Source of the DNA: Clostridiales bacterium
Lineage (GTDB): Bacteria; Bacillota; Clostridia; Saccharofermentanales; Saccharofermentanaceae
DNA length: 34,976 bases
Assembly (NCBI GenBank): GCA_017962145.1
Contig: JAGCVX010000035.1
Span: forward strand, 1 to 34,976
Direction of reading: 5' to 3'
The notes under the pieces are model-generated. The model was not told the DNA's origin. It did not search any database and saw only the letters and a program-made list of their open reading frames with translations. Positions 15,681 through 24,798 of the stretch are shown piece after piece (the stretch's first letter is position 1; the number at the start of each line of letters is the position of its first letter). A program made the position numbers and the translations under genes.

Positions 15681-15706
15681 TTCTCTTCTTTTTTTCTTCG
15701 TAAACT

Positions 15707-16753
15707 TTACGCGCTCTCGAAGATCTTTCTTTCGATCTCATTAATCTTCTCTAAGACTTCTTCCTGACGGGCCGCAAGTTCCTCTCTCGGTGTCTTGCTC
15801 TTACTGATCCGGTCGACCGCAAGAGACAATGCACTTGGCTGTCTTCTCTGCCGCGATTGGTTGGGATGTGGCGAGCTGCTCTCGCTCATGACTTCCTGCT
15901 GCATTCTCGGGAAGAAAGAATTGGTCCTTGTACTTTTCGACTCATATCCGAGAACGAGATCGAGCACATCGAGCGCAAAATCCACACCTGAATAATCGCT
16001 GCTCGCACGTGTTTCATAATAGGCCGGAGCATGATCCCCGAAGCGCTCATCGTAGTCTTCACGAAGGTCGTTGAAATTCATCGATACCTTCGGCTTTTGC
16101 GCATCGCGAAGACTCTTTTGTCGCTCCATGTTATGGACTTCTTCTTCATCCATCTTTGAAAATGCAGACTGCACTTTTCTCGTAGGCGGCGGACTCTTCG
16201 GCGCAACTCCGTATACGATCTTTTTCGCATCACCTAAAAGCACGATACCCATCGCACAGTATTCGATCACATTTTTCACATAATCACGCTGATCCGAAGG
16301 AAGCGACATGGCCAGATCTTTCCAGTCCGCGCGCTCCGCGACTTTCTGAAGAAGTGCCGAACTCGAAGATGCTTTTTCCAGAACCGACTGCGTGCTTCCT
16401 GCCTGGTATCCGCAAAAGAGTGTGATAAGAAAAGTTCTCGGATACTGAAGATGTTTTTTCTTCAGATCCGCGATGATCTGCAGTGCCTGTTCGTACTGTT
16501 CTTCCGCAAGAGCCGCACGTGCCTGACGGATCACGTCCGCACCGGGACCGTGGGACGGAAGCTTCTTTGCCGTGACCTCTGCTGCCGGCGTTTCCTCTGC
16601 GGCCGGGGCCGGGGCCGGCTCGGCTTCGGGTGCCGGAGTGGCGGGCTCGGCATCTTCTCTAACACTATGACCACAGACCGGGCACACCCAGGCTTTTGTG
16701 AAATCATCGAAATTCATTTTTTCTCCGCAAAGGGAACAGATCATCTCCGCCAT
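15707..16753 (-). CDS. Zinc-ribbon protein of unknown function
   Basis: 348 residues. N-terminal zinc ribbon (CSLCGE...CPVCGH), then a Pro/Ala/Glu-rich linker (about 35-65), a helical region that could hold TPR-like hairpins (ADVIRQARAALAEEQYEQALQIIADLKKKH), a charged middle and a C-terminal coiled coil (EELAARQEEVLEKINEIERKIFES). No enzymatic motif. AGGAGAGGTGAG precedes ATG 16753. I do not recognise the family beyond the ribbon. Confidence 0.8.
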   Translation of the reverse strand: MAEMICSLCGEKMNFDDFTKAWVCPVCGHSVREDAEPATPAPEAEPAPAPAAEETPAAEVTAKKLPSHGPGADVIRQARAALAEEQYEQALQIIADLKKKHLQYPRTFLITLFCGYQAGSTQSVLEKASSSSALLQKVAERADWKDLAMSLPSDQRDYVKNVIEYCAMGIVLLGDAKKIVYGVAPKSPPPTRKVQSAFSKMDEEEVHNMERQKSLRDAQKPKVSMNFNDLREDYDERFGDHAPAYYETRASSDYSGVDFALDVLDLVLGYESKSTRTNSFFPRMQQEVMSESSSPHPNQSRQRRQPSALSLAVDRISKSKTPREELAARQEEVLEKINEIERKIFESA

Positions 16754-16876
16754 AACTCACCTCTCCTTACCCGAAAAACTGCCACTTCCATTTTATCGGT
16801 TCGGCAAATTCCTGTAAACCTTCGCCGTCCGCGCAATACGTATATACCAGCGGTTGAATGACGTCTTTTTATGCTG

Positions 16877-16885
16877 TGCTATAAT
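16877..16885 (+). promoter_or_regulatory. Extended -10 promoter of the phosphodiesterase-type gene
   Basis: TGCTATAAT at 16877-16885: a TG dinucleotide one base before a perfect TATAAT. No -35 at normal spacing (TTGAAT at 16854 would need 20 nt), as is usual for extended -10 promoters. Start near 16892. Confidence 0.6.
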
Positions 16886-16905
16886 GAGCAAAAAGCAAGG
16901 AGAAA

Positions 16906-16944
16906 GTGCATTTTAAAACGTGCACAGGTAATCGCTATGAGTAA
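16906..16944 (+). other. Possible 12-codon upstream reading frame
   Basis: GTG at 16906 follows AAGGAG by 3 nt and opens a 12-codon frame whose TAA (16942-16944) overlaps the ATG (16937) of the downstream gene as ATGAGTAA. The main ATG has only a weak AGGTAA before it, so coupling through this frame is conceivable. The spacing is short, and translation is unproven. Confidence 0.25.
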
Positions 16945-18142
16945 GATCCCGCCGCTTCCAAACTACGACGAATGTCTTGTCAACCTGACCAACTCGGTCT
17001 ATAAAGCATTTGGCGCCGAAACTTCTGCCCCGACGCTTCCGCTGGCCGACCGATATCTCGACAAGGGCTATAAGAATGTCGTCGTTCTTCTTCTGGATGC
17101 GATGGGTGTTTCCATCTTAGAAAAGCACCTTGCGCCGGACGGATTTTTCCGTTCCCATCTGGCCGGGACCTTCAGTTCCGTTTTCCCGCCGACGACGGTT
17201 GCCGCGACCACATCGATCGTGAGCGGACAGTACCCTTCGGAGCACGCGTGGCTCGGCTGGGACTGCTACTATCCGAAGCTCGGCAAAAATGTCACGGTCT
17301 TTTTGAACCGCGATCAGATGCAGGAAGTCGGAAGTCCATTTGCCACAGGAACCGGAAAAACCACGCGTGGCGGCCATGACGATTTCGCGCCCGAATGCCC
17401 GGACTTCGAAGAGCCGCTTCCTGCTGCGGATTTTAACGTTGCGTTCACCTACACACCGTACGTGGATTTCTACAACAAACTTCGCGCAGCAGGTGCGCAG
17501 GGATACTACGCCACGCCATTTGTCGAGCCCTATCCGCAGACGCTCGAAGACATCTTCGCGCACGTCAAAAAGCTCTGCGCCGAGGACGGAAGAAAATATA
17601 TCTATGCCTATTGGAATGAACCGGACTCCACCATGCACAGAACCGGTACCACGAGCGATGCGTCGCACGAAGTGATCACGGACCTTGAAAAGAAAGTCGA
17701 AGAATTTGCAGCCGAACTTTCCGACACACTTCTCATCGTCACCGCGGACCACGGTCATATGGACAGCCAAAACGTCTGTATCCTCGATTATCCTGAGATC
17801 ATGAAATGCCTGGTACGCATGCCGTCGATCGAGCCGCGTACACTGAATCTGTTTATCAAAGACGAATATAAAGAGGATTTCCCGAAGATCTTCGAAAAAG
17901 AATTCGGCGAAAAATTCTGGTTTCTTACCAAAGAGGAAGTTATCGAAAGAAAGCTCTTCGGACCCGGTACCGAGAATCCGGAATTTCGTGGCATGATCGG
18001 TGATTTCGTCGCCATCGCCACGTCCGATGTTTCGATCTTTAACACGCATCTGGAAGCCGCGCTCATGCCCGGCGGACATGCAGGATTATCGAAAGAAGAA
18101 CTCGAGATTCCGTTCATCGCGATCGAACTTCCGAAAGCTTAG
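16937..18142 (+). CDS. Alkaline-phosphatase-superfamily phosphodiesterase/nucleotide pyrophosphatase
   Basis: 401 residues of the type I phosphodiesterase/NPP family. Metal and nucleophile motifs: Asp54 (LLLDAMG), the Thr pair in FPPTTVAATTS (86-87, nucleophile), NEPDSTMHRTG (Asp and His), TADHGHMD (Asp-His) and GGHAGLS (His). No signal peptide, so probably cytoplasmic. The start at 16937 removes an atypical leader, but the strong AAGGAG lies 35 nt upstream. It is alone between convergent genes. Substrate not predictable from sequence. Confidence 0.85.
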   Translation: MSKIPPLPNYDECLVNLTNSVYKAFGAETSAPTLPLADRYLDKGYKNVVVLLLDAMGVSILEKHLAPDGFFRSHLAGTFSSVFPPTTVAATTSIVSGQYPSEHAWLGWDCYYPKLGKNVTVFLNRDQMQEVGSPFATGTGKTTRGGHDDFAPECPDFEEPLPAADFNVAFTYTPYVDFYNKLRAAGAQGYYATPFVEPYPQTLEDIFAHVKKLCAEDGRKYIYAYWNEPDSTMHRTGTTSDASHEVITDLEKKVEEFAAELSDTLLIVTADHGHMDSQNVCILDYPEIMKCLVRMPSIEPRTLNLFIKDEYKEDFPKIFEKEFGEKFWFLTKEEVIERKLFGPGTENPEFRGMIGDFVAIATSDVSIFNTHLEAALMPGGHAGLSKEELEIPFIAIELPKA

Positions 18143-18369
18143 TAGATCGTTCGGATCTTCCCTTCTTCGACACCCACTTGCTTGCAAAAAGCCGCGATCT
18201 CCAAAGGACTAGTGACCTTTCGGACGTCGCGGTATTTTCCTGTCGTGCGCTCGACAAATCCCACGGTCGCTTCGCCCGTGCAGATGCTCTTTTTCACGAC
18301 CGGCTCTTCCTTTTCAGGATCAAATGCGATCGGCTCGATCTTCTCTTTCTTTCCGAATAATCCGAACAT
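18139..18369 (-). CDS. Small conserved-looking protein, function unknown
   Basis: 76 residues (MFGLFGKKEKIEPIAFDPEKEEPVVKKSICTGEATVGFVERTTGKYRDVRKVTSPLEIAAFCKQVGVEEG...). No membrane segment; N-terminal FGLFGKKEK and an acidic stretch. The stop overlaps the stop of the convergent phosphatase gene by 4 nt. AGAGAAGAAG precedes the start. I do not recognise a domain. The codon pattern and start region look genuine. Confidence 0.65.
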   Translation of the reverse strand: MFGLFGKKEKIEPIAFDPEKEEPVVKKSICTGEATVGFVERTTGKYRDVRKVTSPLEIAAFCKQVGVEEGKIRTIY

Positions 18370-18390
18370 CTTCTTCTCTTGTAAAAAAAC

Positions 18391-18930
18391 TCACATCTTC
18401 TCGCAAAGCGCGAGGATCTGATCACGATACTTTTCGACGTCTTCTTTATACTCCACCGAAACCATTCCCAGATGGCCTGTGCACTCGATCTCAAGATGCC
18501 CGTAAAAATGCTCGATACTTCCGATCAGTCGCTCGCACTCAGGCATGTTCGGGCCGGTGCGAAGTGCGACGGCAAATCCGCGCTTTCCGGAAGGGATCGT
18601 CGCGTGCGGTTCGTGGGTATTGCACCACGGCGTCACTCGGTCGACAAATGCCTTGAACTGGCCCGGAATATCCGCCCAGTATGACGGCGCCACACAGACG
18701 ATCACGTCCGCGTTTTCAAATTCATTCATAAGAAGATCGACGTCATCTTTCTGCACGCATTTTGCCGTTTTGTGGCAGCTTCTGCAGCCTTTACAAAAAC
18801 TGAACGTATAGTCATCGATACACACACTCTTCGTGTCGTACTTCCCCGCGATCGCCGACGAGATCATCCCCACGATCTCCGCCGTCGCGCCATTTCTCAC
18901 CGGACTGCAATTGATCACTAAAGCATTCAT
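18391..18930 (-). CDS. Flavodoxin-like NAD(P)H-dependent FMN reductase
   Basis: 179 residues. FMN phosphate loop SPVRNGATAE near the N-terminus, flavodoxin-like strands, and a CKGCRSCHKTAKC cluster at about 47-59 as in iron-sulfur flavoproteins or the short NADPH-FMN reductase family. The APSYWADIPGQFKAFVDR segment is the usual second flavin loop. It probably reduces quinones, disulfides or metals in the cytoplasm. 21 nt separate it from the small gene downstream, so co-transcription is likely. Confidence 0.85.
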   Translation of the reverse strand: MNALVINCSPVRNGATAEIVGMISSAIAGKYDTKSVCIDDYTFSFCKGCRSCHKTAKCVQKDDVDLLMNEFENADVIVCVAPSYWADIPGQFKAFVDRVTPWCNTHEPHATIPSGKRGFAVALRTGPNMPECERLIGSIEHFYGHLEIECTGHLGMVSVEYKEDVEKYRDQILALCEKM

Positions 18931-18983
18931 CTTAACATTCCTCCCTCTTCTATTTTCCTCTTCCTCAGTAAATGCACTGTCTC

Positions 18984-21533
18984 TTATTCATGCAGACGGC
19001 ATCCGCAGTAACTGCAGAACACCGAGTCCACCGGAAGCTCACGACCACACATGCGGCAGAAAAGTTTCTGCGGTGCGGCCGGCGTCGGAGCCGGCGCCGC
19101 CTGTTGCGCCACAGGCTGGGGCGCGGTCTGTGCGGGCGCCACGGGGGCTGCCTTCGCGGTCTGCGCCGCACTCTCATGCTTCGCGCGGATCCTCGCCTTT
19201 TCATCTTCAAAGATCTTATTAAGGGTCGCGGTATCCAGCTCACGCTCCGGTGCATTTTCCGAAGAAGGAGCTTTCACCTCGGACGCTTCTTTGCTCTCTC
19301 CGACCACGACGCCCTGGTTGACATCGACGCCGCTCTTTTCGAGTGACGCATCACGCATCGCGGCGGTGGATTCATCTGCAAATGTATCGAACTCGGCCTG
19401 CTTGGCTTCAACGAGTTCGAGCATGCGCTCGTCGACCGTATCCGGGCACAAAAGTCGGTGCACCATCACGTCTCGCGTCTGGCCCATGCGGTGCGCGCGG
19501 CCGATCGCCTGATTCTCCGTCGACGGTTTATACTGCGGCTCACAAAGAACCACGACACTTGCGGACTGGATGTTCAGTCCCGTACCGCCCGACTGGATCT
19601 GCGCCGCAAGGACCGATCCTGCCGGTGCCGCTTCAAATGCATCGACGATGTTCTGTCTTTCTTCTACCGGCACGGCGCCGTTGATGACACCGATGCATTT
19701 TTCACCGAAAATCGTCTGGATCTTCTCGAGTGTATCGAGGAAGAACGAGAACACCAGCACTTTTCTGGCATCGTCCGCCGCGTCCTCCACGATCTCACGA
19801 AGGCGCTGCACCTTCGCCGAAGTGTTAAGATAATCGCTGTTTCGCCACGACACACGGCGCACGTCCATGAACGATCCGCCGAGCACGTCGTTTTCGTACG
19901 CCGCCTCATCCTCGGGCGTCATGTCGCACCATTCCTTGATATCGGTCAGTTCCGGAAGCTCGGAGAGAACGTCATTTCTGCGACGGCGATAGTATACCGG
20001 CGAGATCTTCTTTTTAAAGTCATCCGCATATGCCGTCACGCTCACGGTCTTTGCGGTCTGCGCGACGTCATGCTGCAGGTGGTCCATCAGGCCGACCATC
20101 TCCTCGACGCGGTTTTCAAGAGGCGTACCGGTCATGAAAAGGATGCGGTCCGTATGTGCACAGAGCCTGAGCACATTCTGGCTTCGCTTGGCCGCGGTGT
20201 TTTTGATGTAATGCGCTTCGTCAACGATGATCATGTCGATGGAAAAATCGTCCTCGACCGCAAATCGGTTCTCGAGGCTCTCGTAGTTCGTCACGGCCAC
20301 GCCGCCCTTTTGTGCCCATGCGGCAAATGCACCGTCGCGATATGCGTCGTGCATGTTATAGGCTTTCAGGTCGCTCTTACCTTCGACCTCACGGCACCAG
20401 TTTACGATGACGCTCGCCGGGCAGATAACAAGAAAGCGCTTCGGCGCAGGCTTTTCCGCCGCCACCGGAGCAGGAGCCGCCGGCTGTACTGCCGTCGCCG
20501 TCGCCGGCACAGCTGCTTCCGCGGTCGGTTGCGCGGGCGCCGGCGCCACAGCCTTCGCGGGCACACCGTTTCTCAGCGACACCATCGCCGCGAGCGCCTG
20601 GATCGTCTTACCCAGACCCATCTCATCACCGAGAAGCACTTTCTTCTGGTGGAGGATATATTTCACGCCCCAGATCTGATAGCCTCGAAGCGTACACTTG
20701 AGGCCCGTCAGATCGACAGGTGTATTTTCCACGCTTTCACGGATCTCATCACTTAAGCCGTAGCCGTCTTCCGTACTGTCGAAGCGGTCCGGAGCGATCT
20801 CTTCTAGAACGTGATAATACTCGACCGGACGCTTGGCATAGTCATTCCATGCCTCCGCGATCGTGATCGGATTCGATCTTGCGATCTTGGGAAGGATCCC
20901 GCTTGAAGCAAGGTCACTTGCCACACCCGAGAGCTTCGCGTAGGAAGCATTTGCCGTAGCCTTTTTCGTATCGCCTGCGAAAAACCACTTGATCCCGTTC
21001 GAACCACAGTCGAGTTTTTTCAGCTCCGCCTTCGGATCGGGCGGCAGCATCGAAAGGACGGTTTTACACATCGGAAGGATCGACTTGGCACGCATGTGCT
21101 CGGCAACCGCAACCACGAGTCTGGAGTACTCTTCGGTCTTGTGATCGAGGCTCAATTTCAATTTAACACTGTTACAAACCTCGGAAGCAACGGCATTTGC
21201 GATCTCCTTGGCACGATAGGCCATCACGTCTCCGATGCCGTGTACCGAAGCAAGTTTTTCGGGACTTGCGGAAAATACCGCATGCATATCGCTGTATCCG
21301 GCGTCCTTTAAAAGGTTGATTCGGATACCCGACTTTCTTGCATTGAGTTCCTCGATGGGGATCTTCTTTAAGGCACGCATCCCTTCCGGATACGAGACCG
21401 CCTGTATCGCATTTTCGATCTCGGTCTTCGTTTCCTCGGCGTGATGCACACCGGCAGACCCCAGGTCATACGCGCCCAGGATCTGCCGGGAAATGTTTTT
21501 TATATCGTTTTTGCTATAGCTCTTTTCACGCAT
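18984..21533 (-). CDS. SNF2-family DEAD/DEAH helicase with HhH and C-terminal zinc ribbon
   Basis: 849 residues. N-terminal helical part with a helix-hairpin-helix-like segment (about 85-115, LASVHGIGDVMAYRAKEI). SNF2 ATPase: GDEMGLGKT at 302-310, an Ala/Pro-rich insertion at 324-365, VICPASVIVNW, DEAH at 438-441, MTGTPLENR. Helicase C-lobe with GGTGLN and QAIGRAHRMGQ. Then an Ala/Pro/Gln linker and a final zinc ribbon CRMCGRE...CSYCGC. SNF2 proteins are ATP-driven double-stranded DNA translocases; bacterial forms are linked to RNA polymerase recycling, repair or defence. No methylase or nuclease neighbour, so a defence role is not supported. The ribosome-binding site before 21533 is weak. 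Confidence 0.92.
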   Translation of the reverse strand: MREKSYSKNDIKNISRQILGAYDLGSAGVHHAEETKTEIENAIQAVSYPEGMRALKKIPIEELNARKSGIRINLLKDAGYSDMHAVFSASPEKLASVHGIGDVMAYRAKEIANAVASEVCNSVKLKLSLDHKTEEYSRLVVAVAEHMRAKSILPMCKTVLSMLPPDPKAELKKLDCGSNGIKWFFAGDTKKATANASYAKLSGVASDLASSGILPKIARSNPITIAEAWNDYAKRPVEYYHVLEEIAPDRFDSTEDGYGLSDEIRESVENTPVDLTGLKCTLRGYQIWGVKYILHQKKVLLGDEMGLGKTIQALAAMVSLRNGVPAKAVAPAPAQPTAEAAVPATATAVQPAAPAPVAAEKPAPKRFLVICPASVIVNWCREVEGKSDLKAYNMHDAYRDGAFAAWAQKGGVAVTNYESLENRFAVEDDFSIDMIIVDEAHYIKNTAAKRSQNVLRLCAHTDRILFMTGTPLENRVEEMVGLMDHLQHDVAQTAKTVSVTAYADDFKKKISPVYYRRRRNDVLSELPELTDIKEWCDMTPEDEAAYENDVLGGSFMDVRRVSWRNSDYLNTSAKVQRLREIVEDAADDARKVLVFSFFLDTLEKIQTIFGEKCIGVINGAVPVEERQNIVDAFEAAPAGSVLAAQIQSGGTGLNIQSASVVVLCEPQYKPSTENQAIGRAHRMGQTRDVMVHRLLCPDTVDERMLELVEAKQAEFDTFADESTAAMRDASLEKSGVDVNQGVVVGESKEASEVKAPSSENAPERELDTATLNKIFEDEKARIRAKHESAAQTAKAAPVAPAQTAPQPVAQQAAPAPTPAAPQKLFCRMCGRELPVDSVFCSYCGCRLHE

Positions 21534-21588
21534 GGTCAGCCAAATACCTGCCTGCTGCTTTCAGAATAATAAAAAGAGTATATCACAA

Positions 21589-22194
21589 TTATAAATCCTT
21601 CTGATAGATTTCTTTGGTCGCGATCTCACAGATCATGGTGTAGACCGGAACGCAGTCCTTCGAGATGTCCTGCTCGACATAAAACGGTACCAGCTGGGAA
21701 TCATCCGCGAATCCCGGAGCGGAAGCCTTCGGGCTGTAGTAGAAACTCTTTTTCGACTTATCTACGGGGAAGCCCGCTTCCTTCATGTTATCGATCTGTC
21801 TGGTTCCGAGATAGGCGATCCTGCAGCCCTGCTCGTCCCAGAGAGTATAAAGTTCCTTCCACATCTCGACGGACATATTCAGCTCGCCCTTCGGATCGTT
21901 GATGATGATCAGTTTTCCGTTTGCGCCTTTTTTCGCCTGGCCGCCGGAAATGTCACCTACGCCATAGATCTTTCTTACGTGAAAACTTTCGGGAGTTCCG
22001 AGATCGGCACCCATGTACATGATGTCCCAGTTCAGATCCTCCACCGTTGAGATAAAGCCTTCCATGCGTTTCCAGTGTCTCTCGTGGGATTCCTTGTTAT
22101 CGCCGCCCGCTTTAAAAAGTGCAGCGAGCACAAACATCAAAAACACGATCGAAACGATTCCCATGAGCGCATACGCGTTCCATCTTCTTGGCAT
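21589..22194 (-). CDS. Membrane-anchored protein of unknown function
   Basis: 201 residues from ATG 22194 (MPRRWNAYALMG), chosen because GAAGGAGG is 7 nt upstream. One N-terminal helix (YALMGIVSIVFLMFVLAALF) and a soluble, mostly polar domain with Gly/Lys-rich turns (KKGANGKLIIINDPKGELNMS). No recognised motif. It precedes the helicase region by strand but is separated from it by 55 nt, and may be independent. Confidence 0.7.
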   Translation of the reverse strand: MPRRWNAYALMGIVSIVFLMFVLAALFKAGGDNKESHERHWKRMEGFISTVEDLNWDIMYMGADLGTPESFHVRKIYGVGDISGGQAKKGANGKLIIINDPKGELNMSVEMWKELYTLWDEQGCRIAYLGTRQIDNMKEAGFPVDKSKKSFYYSPKASAPGFADDSQLVPFYVEQDISKDCVPVYTMICEIATKEIYQKDL

Positions 22195-22472
22195 ACCAGC
22201 GCCTCCTTCAAAAAATGTCAGATCCTCCACATGTCTGACGCCATGGTATTAATTACTTTTGATTTTCAGTATATCATTGCCGTGTGTACGAAAAATGTAC
22301 TCTTTCCCGAAATACATGCAGGTATTTTACCGTCGCGTCTTAATAAAATCTTTTCCATTTTTCTTTCACTCTTTACGTTTGCTTAGCGCTTTTTCGGAAG
22401 ATATGTCGTATGCTAAAGACATGAAAGCAAATACCGGGAAACCGAAAGAAGATATCAGATGAGGGAAACAAC

Positions 22473-23147
22473 ATGAAAAAGCATAACGACATCGAAAATG
22501 AAAAAACCGAAGCCAAGATCAGAGGCGTCAACAACGAAGCAGCTCTCGATATTGACGACGAAGATGAAGAAAACAAAGAAAAGACTCTGATCGAATCGGG
22601 CTACAGCATCATCGAGATCACGGCAAGAAAGCTCAAAAAAGAATCCTTCCGTGCCAGATTCGGATTCCAGGTGGATTTTGAAATGCTCGAAGACGTCCTT
22701 TCTTCCGGCGGGAAAGTGATCGGACTGGGTAAGGTCGGCCTCGTCAAGGACGGCCCCATCGAAGTCGTTTTCACCATCCGTGTTTCAAAGGATGCCTATA
22801 AGTGCGACAACCTTCTCTTTTCCGACAAATTCCCGCAGGAAGACCGCGAGAAGATCACAAACAGCGTCAAGTTCGACATCGCCCGCATGGCGCTTACGGC
22901 CAACATCCACGAAGTATGGTTCCTCGGCGAAAAGCTCCCGCCCCTGGTCCGCGAAGTCGGCGGCCCGAATTACTCCATGGGTATCTGCTTCGCGCTTATC
23001 TACGGAACATGCTTCCAGGTCACACTCAAAAACATCGGCATCACGATGGCGATGGCGGTCGTCATGGGTATCGCCATGTCCTTCTGCTTCCGCTCGGTCA
23101 AGTACCACTTCCAGGGAAGTAACAAAATACAGAAGGATATCGAGTAA
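22473..23147 (+). CDS. Membrane protein of unknown function, acidic N-terminus
   Basis: 224 residues. Acidic N-terminal region (about 30-50, DIDDEDEENKEKT), a mixed alpha/beta middle, and two helices near the C-terminus (YSMGICFALIYGTCFQVTL, IGITMAMAVVMGIAMSFCF). GAGGGAAAC precedes the start. Its stop is 20 nt from the stop of the convergent AlkZ-like gene, with an AAATGCAC octamer in the gap and no obvious hairpin. Not recognised. Confidence 0.7.
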   Translation: MKKHNDIENEKTEAKIRGVNNEAALDIDDEDEENKEKTLIESGYSIIEITARKLKKESFRARFGFQVDFEMLEDVLSSGGKVIGLGKVGLVKDGPIEVVFTIRVSKDAYKCDNLLFSDKFPQEDREKITNSVKFDIARMALTANIHEVWFLGEKLPPLVREVGGPNYSMGICFALIYGTCFQVTLKNIGITMAMAVVMGIAMSFCFRSVKYHFQGSNKIQKDIE

Positions 23148-23167
23148 GATCCCGCTGCAAATGCACT

Positions 23168-23941
23168 TTACCGGATCACTTTCCGGATCACTTTTTCATC
23201 GCATGGGAAATGCTTCTTGATCTGCGATACGATCTTTTCGCGTGAGTTTTCGGGGCTGTCTTTATACTGTCCGGTCACGAATTCGTATCCCCAGAGATAT
23301 TCGGGAAGCGTATATCTTGCGATCGCCCATCCATAGGACTCGCCGCTTTTATTTCTTCTCTGCTGAAAGTCGGATGCCAGAAGATATGCGCCCATCTGAA
23401 GCTTGGCGCATGTTCCCTCAAAGCCCTTCTCGCCGCCTTTTCCGAAACCCGCAAGATCTTTTACTTCAAAAGAAAGAAGAGACGGATTTAAAACATCTTT
23501 TCCGAGATCCCGAAGATCGAGATCCCAGAGCTCTTTTTCCTTCGGCCAGAACAGATCCATGATGAGTTTTTCTTTAATATCGGCTTTTCCTTCCTCGAAA
23601 CGCGCGTCGAAGTCATATCCTTCTCTTCGAAAATTCGCAAAATACGGAAACCACTTCTTCGAGACAAATCCTGCTTTCTTTCCGAAGAATTTGCCATATG
23701 CGACTTTTCCGGTGCGAGACAGCACGACCCGCCATTCCCAGGGGTCGACACTTTCGTCTCCGCACCACCAGCACTCGGGGGCCGTCATATTTTCCACAGA
23801 AAAACCGGGCACCGCATTATCAAAAAGCGGCAGAAAACCGACCTTCTCGATCACTTTGAGAAGCTCGGCGCTGCTTTTCACACAGCCGGGATCGTCCCGG
23901 TCTTTTCCGTATAGATACCATTGTCCGTCAATTACTTCCAT
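23168..23941 (-). CDS. AlkZ-related conserved protein (tentative)
   Basis: 257 residues. The start (VIDGQWYLYG...), the ECWWCGDESVDPWEWR patch and AYGKFFGKKAGFVSKKWFPYFANFRREGYDFD look like the group annotated as AlkZ-related in Clostridia, related by name to winged-helix DNA glycosylases. I see no catalytic signature myself and recall the family only by pattern. Rich in Trp and aromatic residues. No signal or membrane helix. Single gene. Confidence 0.65.
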   Translation of the reverse strand: MEVIDGQWYLYGKDRDDPGCVKSSAELLKVIEKVGFLPLFDNAVPGFSVENMTAPECWWCGDESVDPWEWRVVLSRTGKVAYGKFFGKKAGFVSKKWFPYFANFRREGYDFDARFEEGKADIKEKLIMDLFWPKEKELWDLDLRDLGKDVLNPSLLSFEVKDLAGFGKGGEKGFEGTCAKLQMGAYLLASDFQQRRNKSGESYGWAIARYTLPEYLWGYEFVTGQYKDSPENSREKIVSQIKKHFPCDEKVIRKVIR

Positions 23942-24013
23942 AGCCCTATTCTACAAAAAGAAGAAATACCCTTCAAGAAGAAATAGCCGCCCGTAAGTCG
24001 CGATGTTTTTCGG

Positions 24014-24042
24014 TTAACATCTTTTTCAGGGTATGCTACAAT
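24014..24042 (+). promoter_or_regulatory. Promoter of the 24122 gene
   Basis: TTAACA (24014-24019), 17 nt, TACAAT (24037-24042). The start is near 24049. A 70-nt leader ends in AGGAGG just before the ATG at 24122. Confidence 0.75.
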
Positions 24043-24121
24043 CGAATCGTTTCGAGGGGAAAGAAACCAGAATGGACAAAATCTTCAGCTAAATAATTAC
24101 ATGCTCTAGGAGGACTAGAAA

Positions 24122-24670
24122 ATGGGTTTTTTAGATAACTTTAAAGAAGCGATGAACCGCGGTAAGGAAGCAGCAGCGAACTACCGCGCAAGAGAGATGG
24201 GAAACCAGGCGCAAAGACCTCAAGGTAATCCCCAGGCAAATAAACCGATGACACCGGGTCAGGCGATCCGTGCCGCCAAAGCCCAGCAGGGCCAGGTACC
24301 TAAGGTTCCCGCCGTCTTAAACCCGAACGAGCCGTTTAACTTCGTCGCCAAGACCGCAACCCCGATCGAGGTGACCCACGGCACAACCGGCAGAGTCGTA
24401 AGATTTAACGTTCTTTCAAACGGCGTAGCCAAGCTTATGGATCCGAATTCCTATCCGGGTCAGAACTATAAGCAGATCGCCATCGATACCATACTGGAAA
24501 CCGTCAAAGAGCGCCTTTCGGATCCAGCTTTCCTTCCGGATCCGACCGACCTGAAATCTTTGATGCTTCTGTCGCACAATCTGGTTCCGATCGCAACCGA
24601 AGCACTTAAAGGAAAAGGTTTCCAGGTCATGTTCAAGATGTTGAACGTAACTCCCCAAGCAGACGCGTAA
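24122..24670 (+). CDS. Soluble protein of unknown function with Gln/Ala-rich N-terminus
   Basis: 182 residues. N-terminal amphipathic helix (MGFLDNFKEAMNRGKEAAANYRARE), a Gln/Pro/Ala linker, then a compact domain from about 60 (EPFNFVAKTATPIEVTHGTTGRVVRFNVLSNGVAKLMDP...). MGFLDNFK at the start recalls membrane-surface proteins such as PspA/SPFH partners, but this is only a resemblance. It has its own promoter, a strong AGGAGG and a terminator. Confidence 0.75.
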   Translation: MGFLDNFKEAMNRGKEAAANYRAREMGNQAQRPQGNPQANKPMTPGQAIRAAKAQQGQVPKVPAVLNPNEPFNFVAKTATPIEVTHGTTGRVVRFNVLSNGVAKLMDPNSYPGQNYKQIAIDTILETVKERLSDPAFLPDPTDLKSLMLLSHNLVPIATEALKGKGFQVMFKMLNVTPQADA

Positions 24671-24703
24671 GGCTCCCCCCCGCCTAACGATCCATAAATG
24701 ACG

Positions 24704-24741
24704 AAAAAGTCTTCGCAAAGTAATGCGAAGACTTTTTCTTT
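24704..24741. terminator. Bidirectional terminator
   Basis: AAAAAGTCTTCGCA (24704-24717), AAGTAA loop, TGCGAAGACTTTTT (24724-24737), then CTTT. The A and T runs lie at both ends of a 14-bp stem, so it terminates both the 24122 gene and the convergent lipoprotein gene. Confidence 0.93.
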
Positions 24742-24798
24742 ACGAGTTTTTCCATTCATTCATATATTTACATCCATGAATCTTTCCTATGAGGAAGT

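Noticed and set aside
18984..21533. SNF2-based phage defence system
   Set aside because: Neighbours are a flavin reductase and an unknown membrane protein; none of the usual defence partners is seen.
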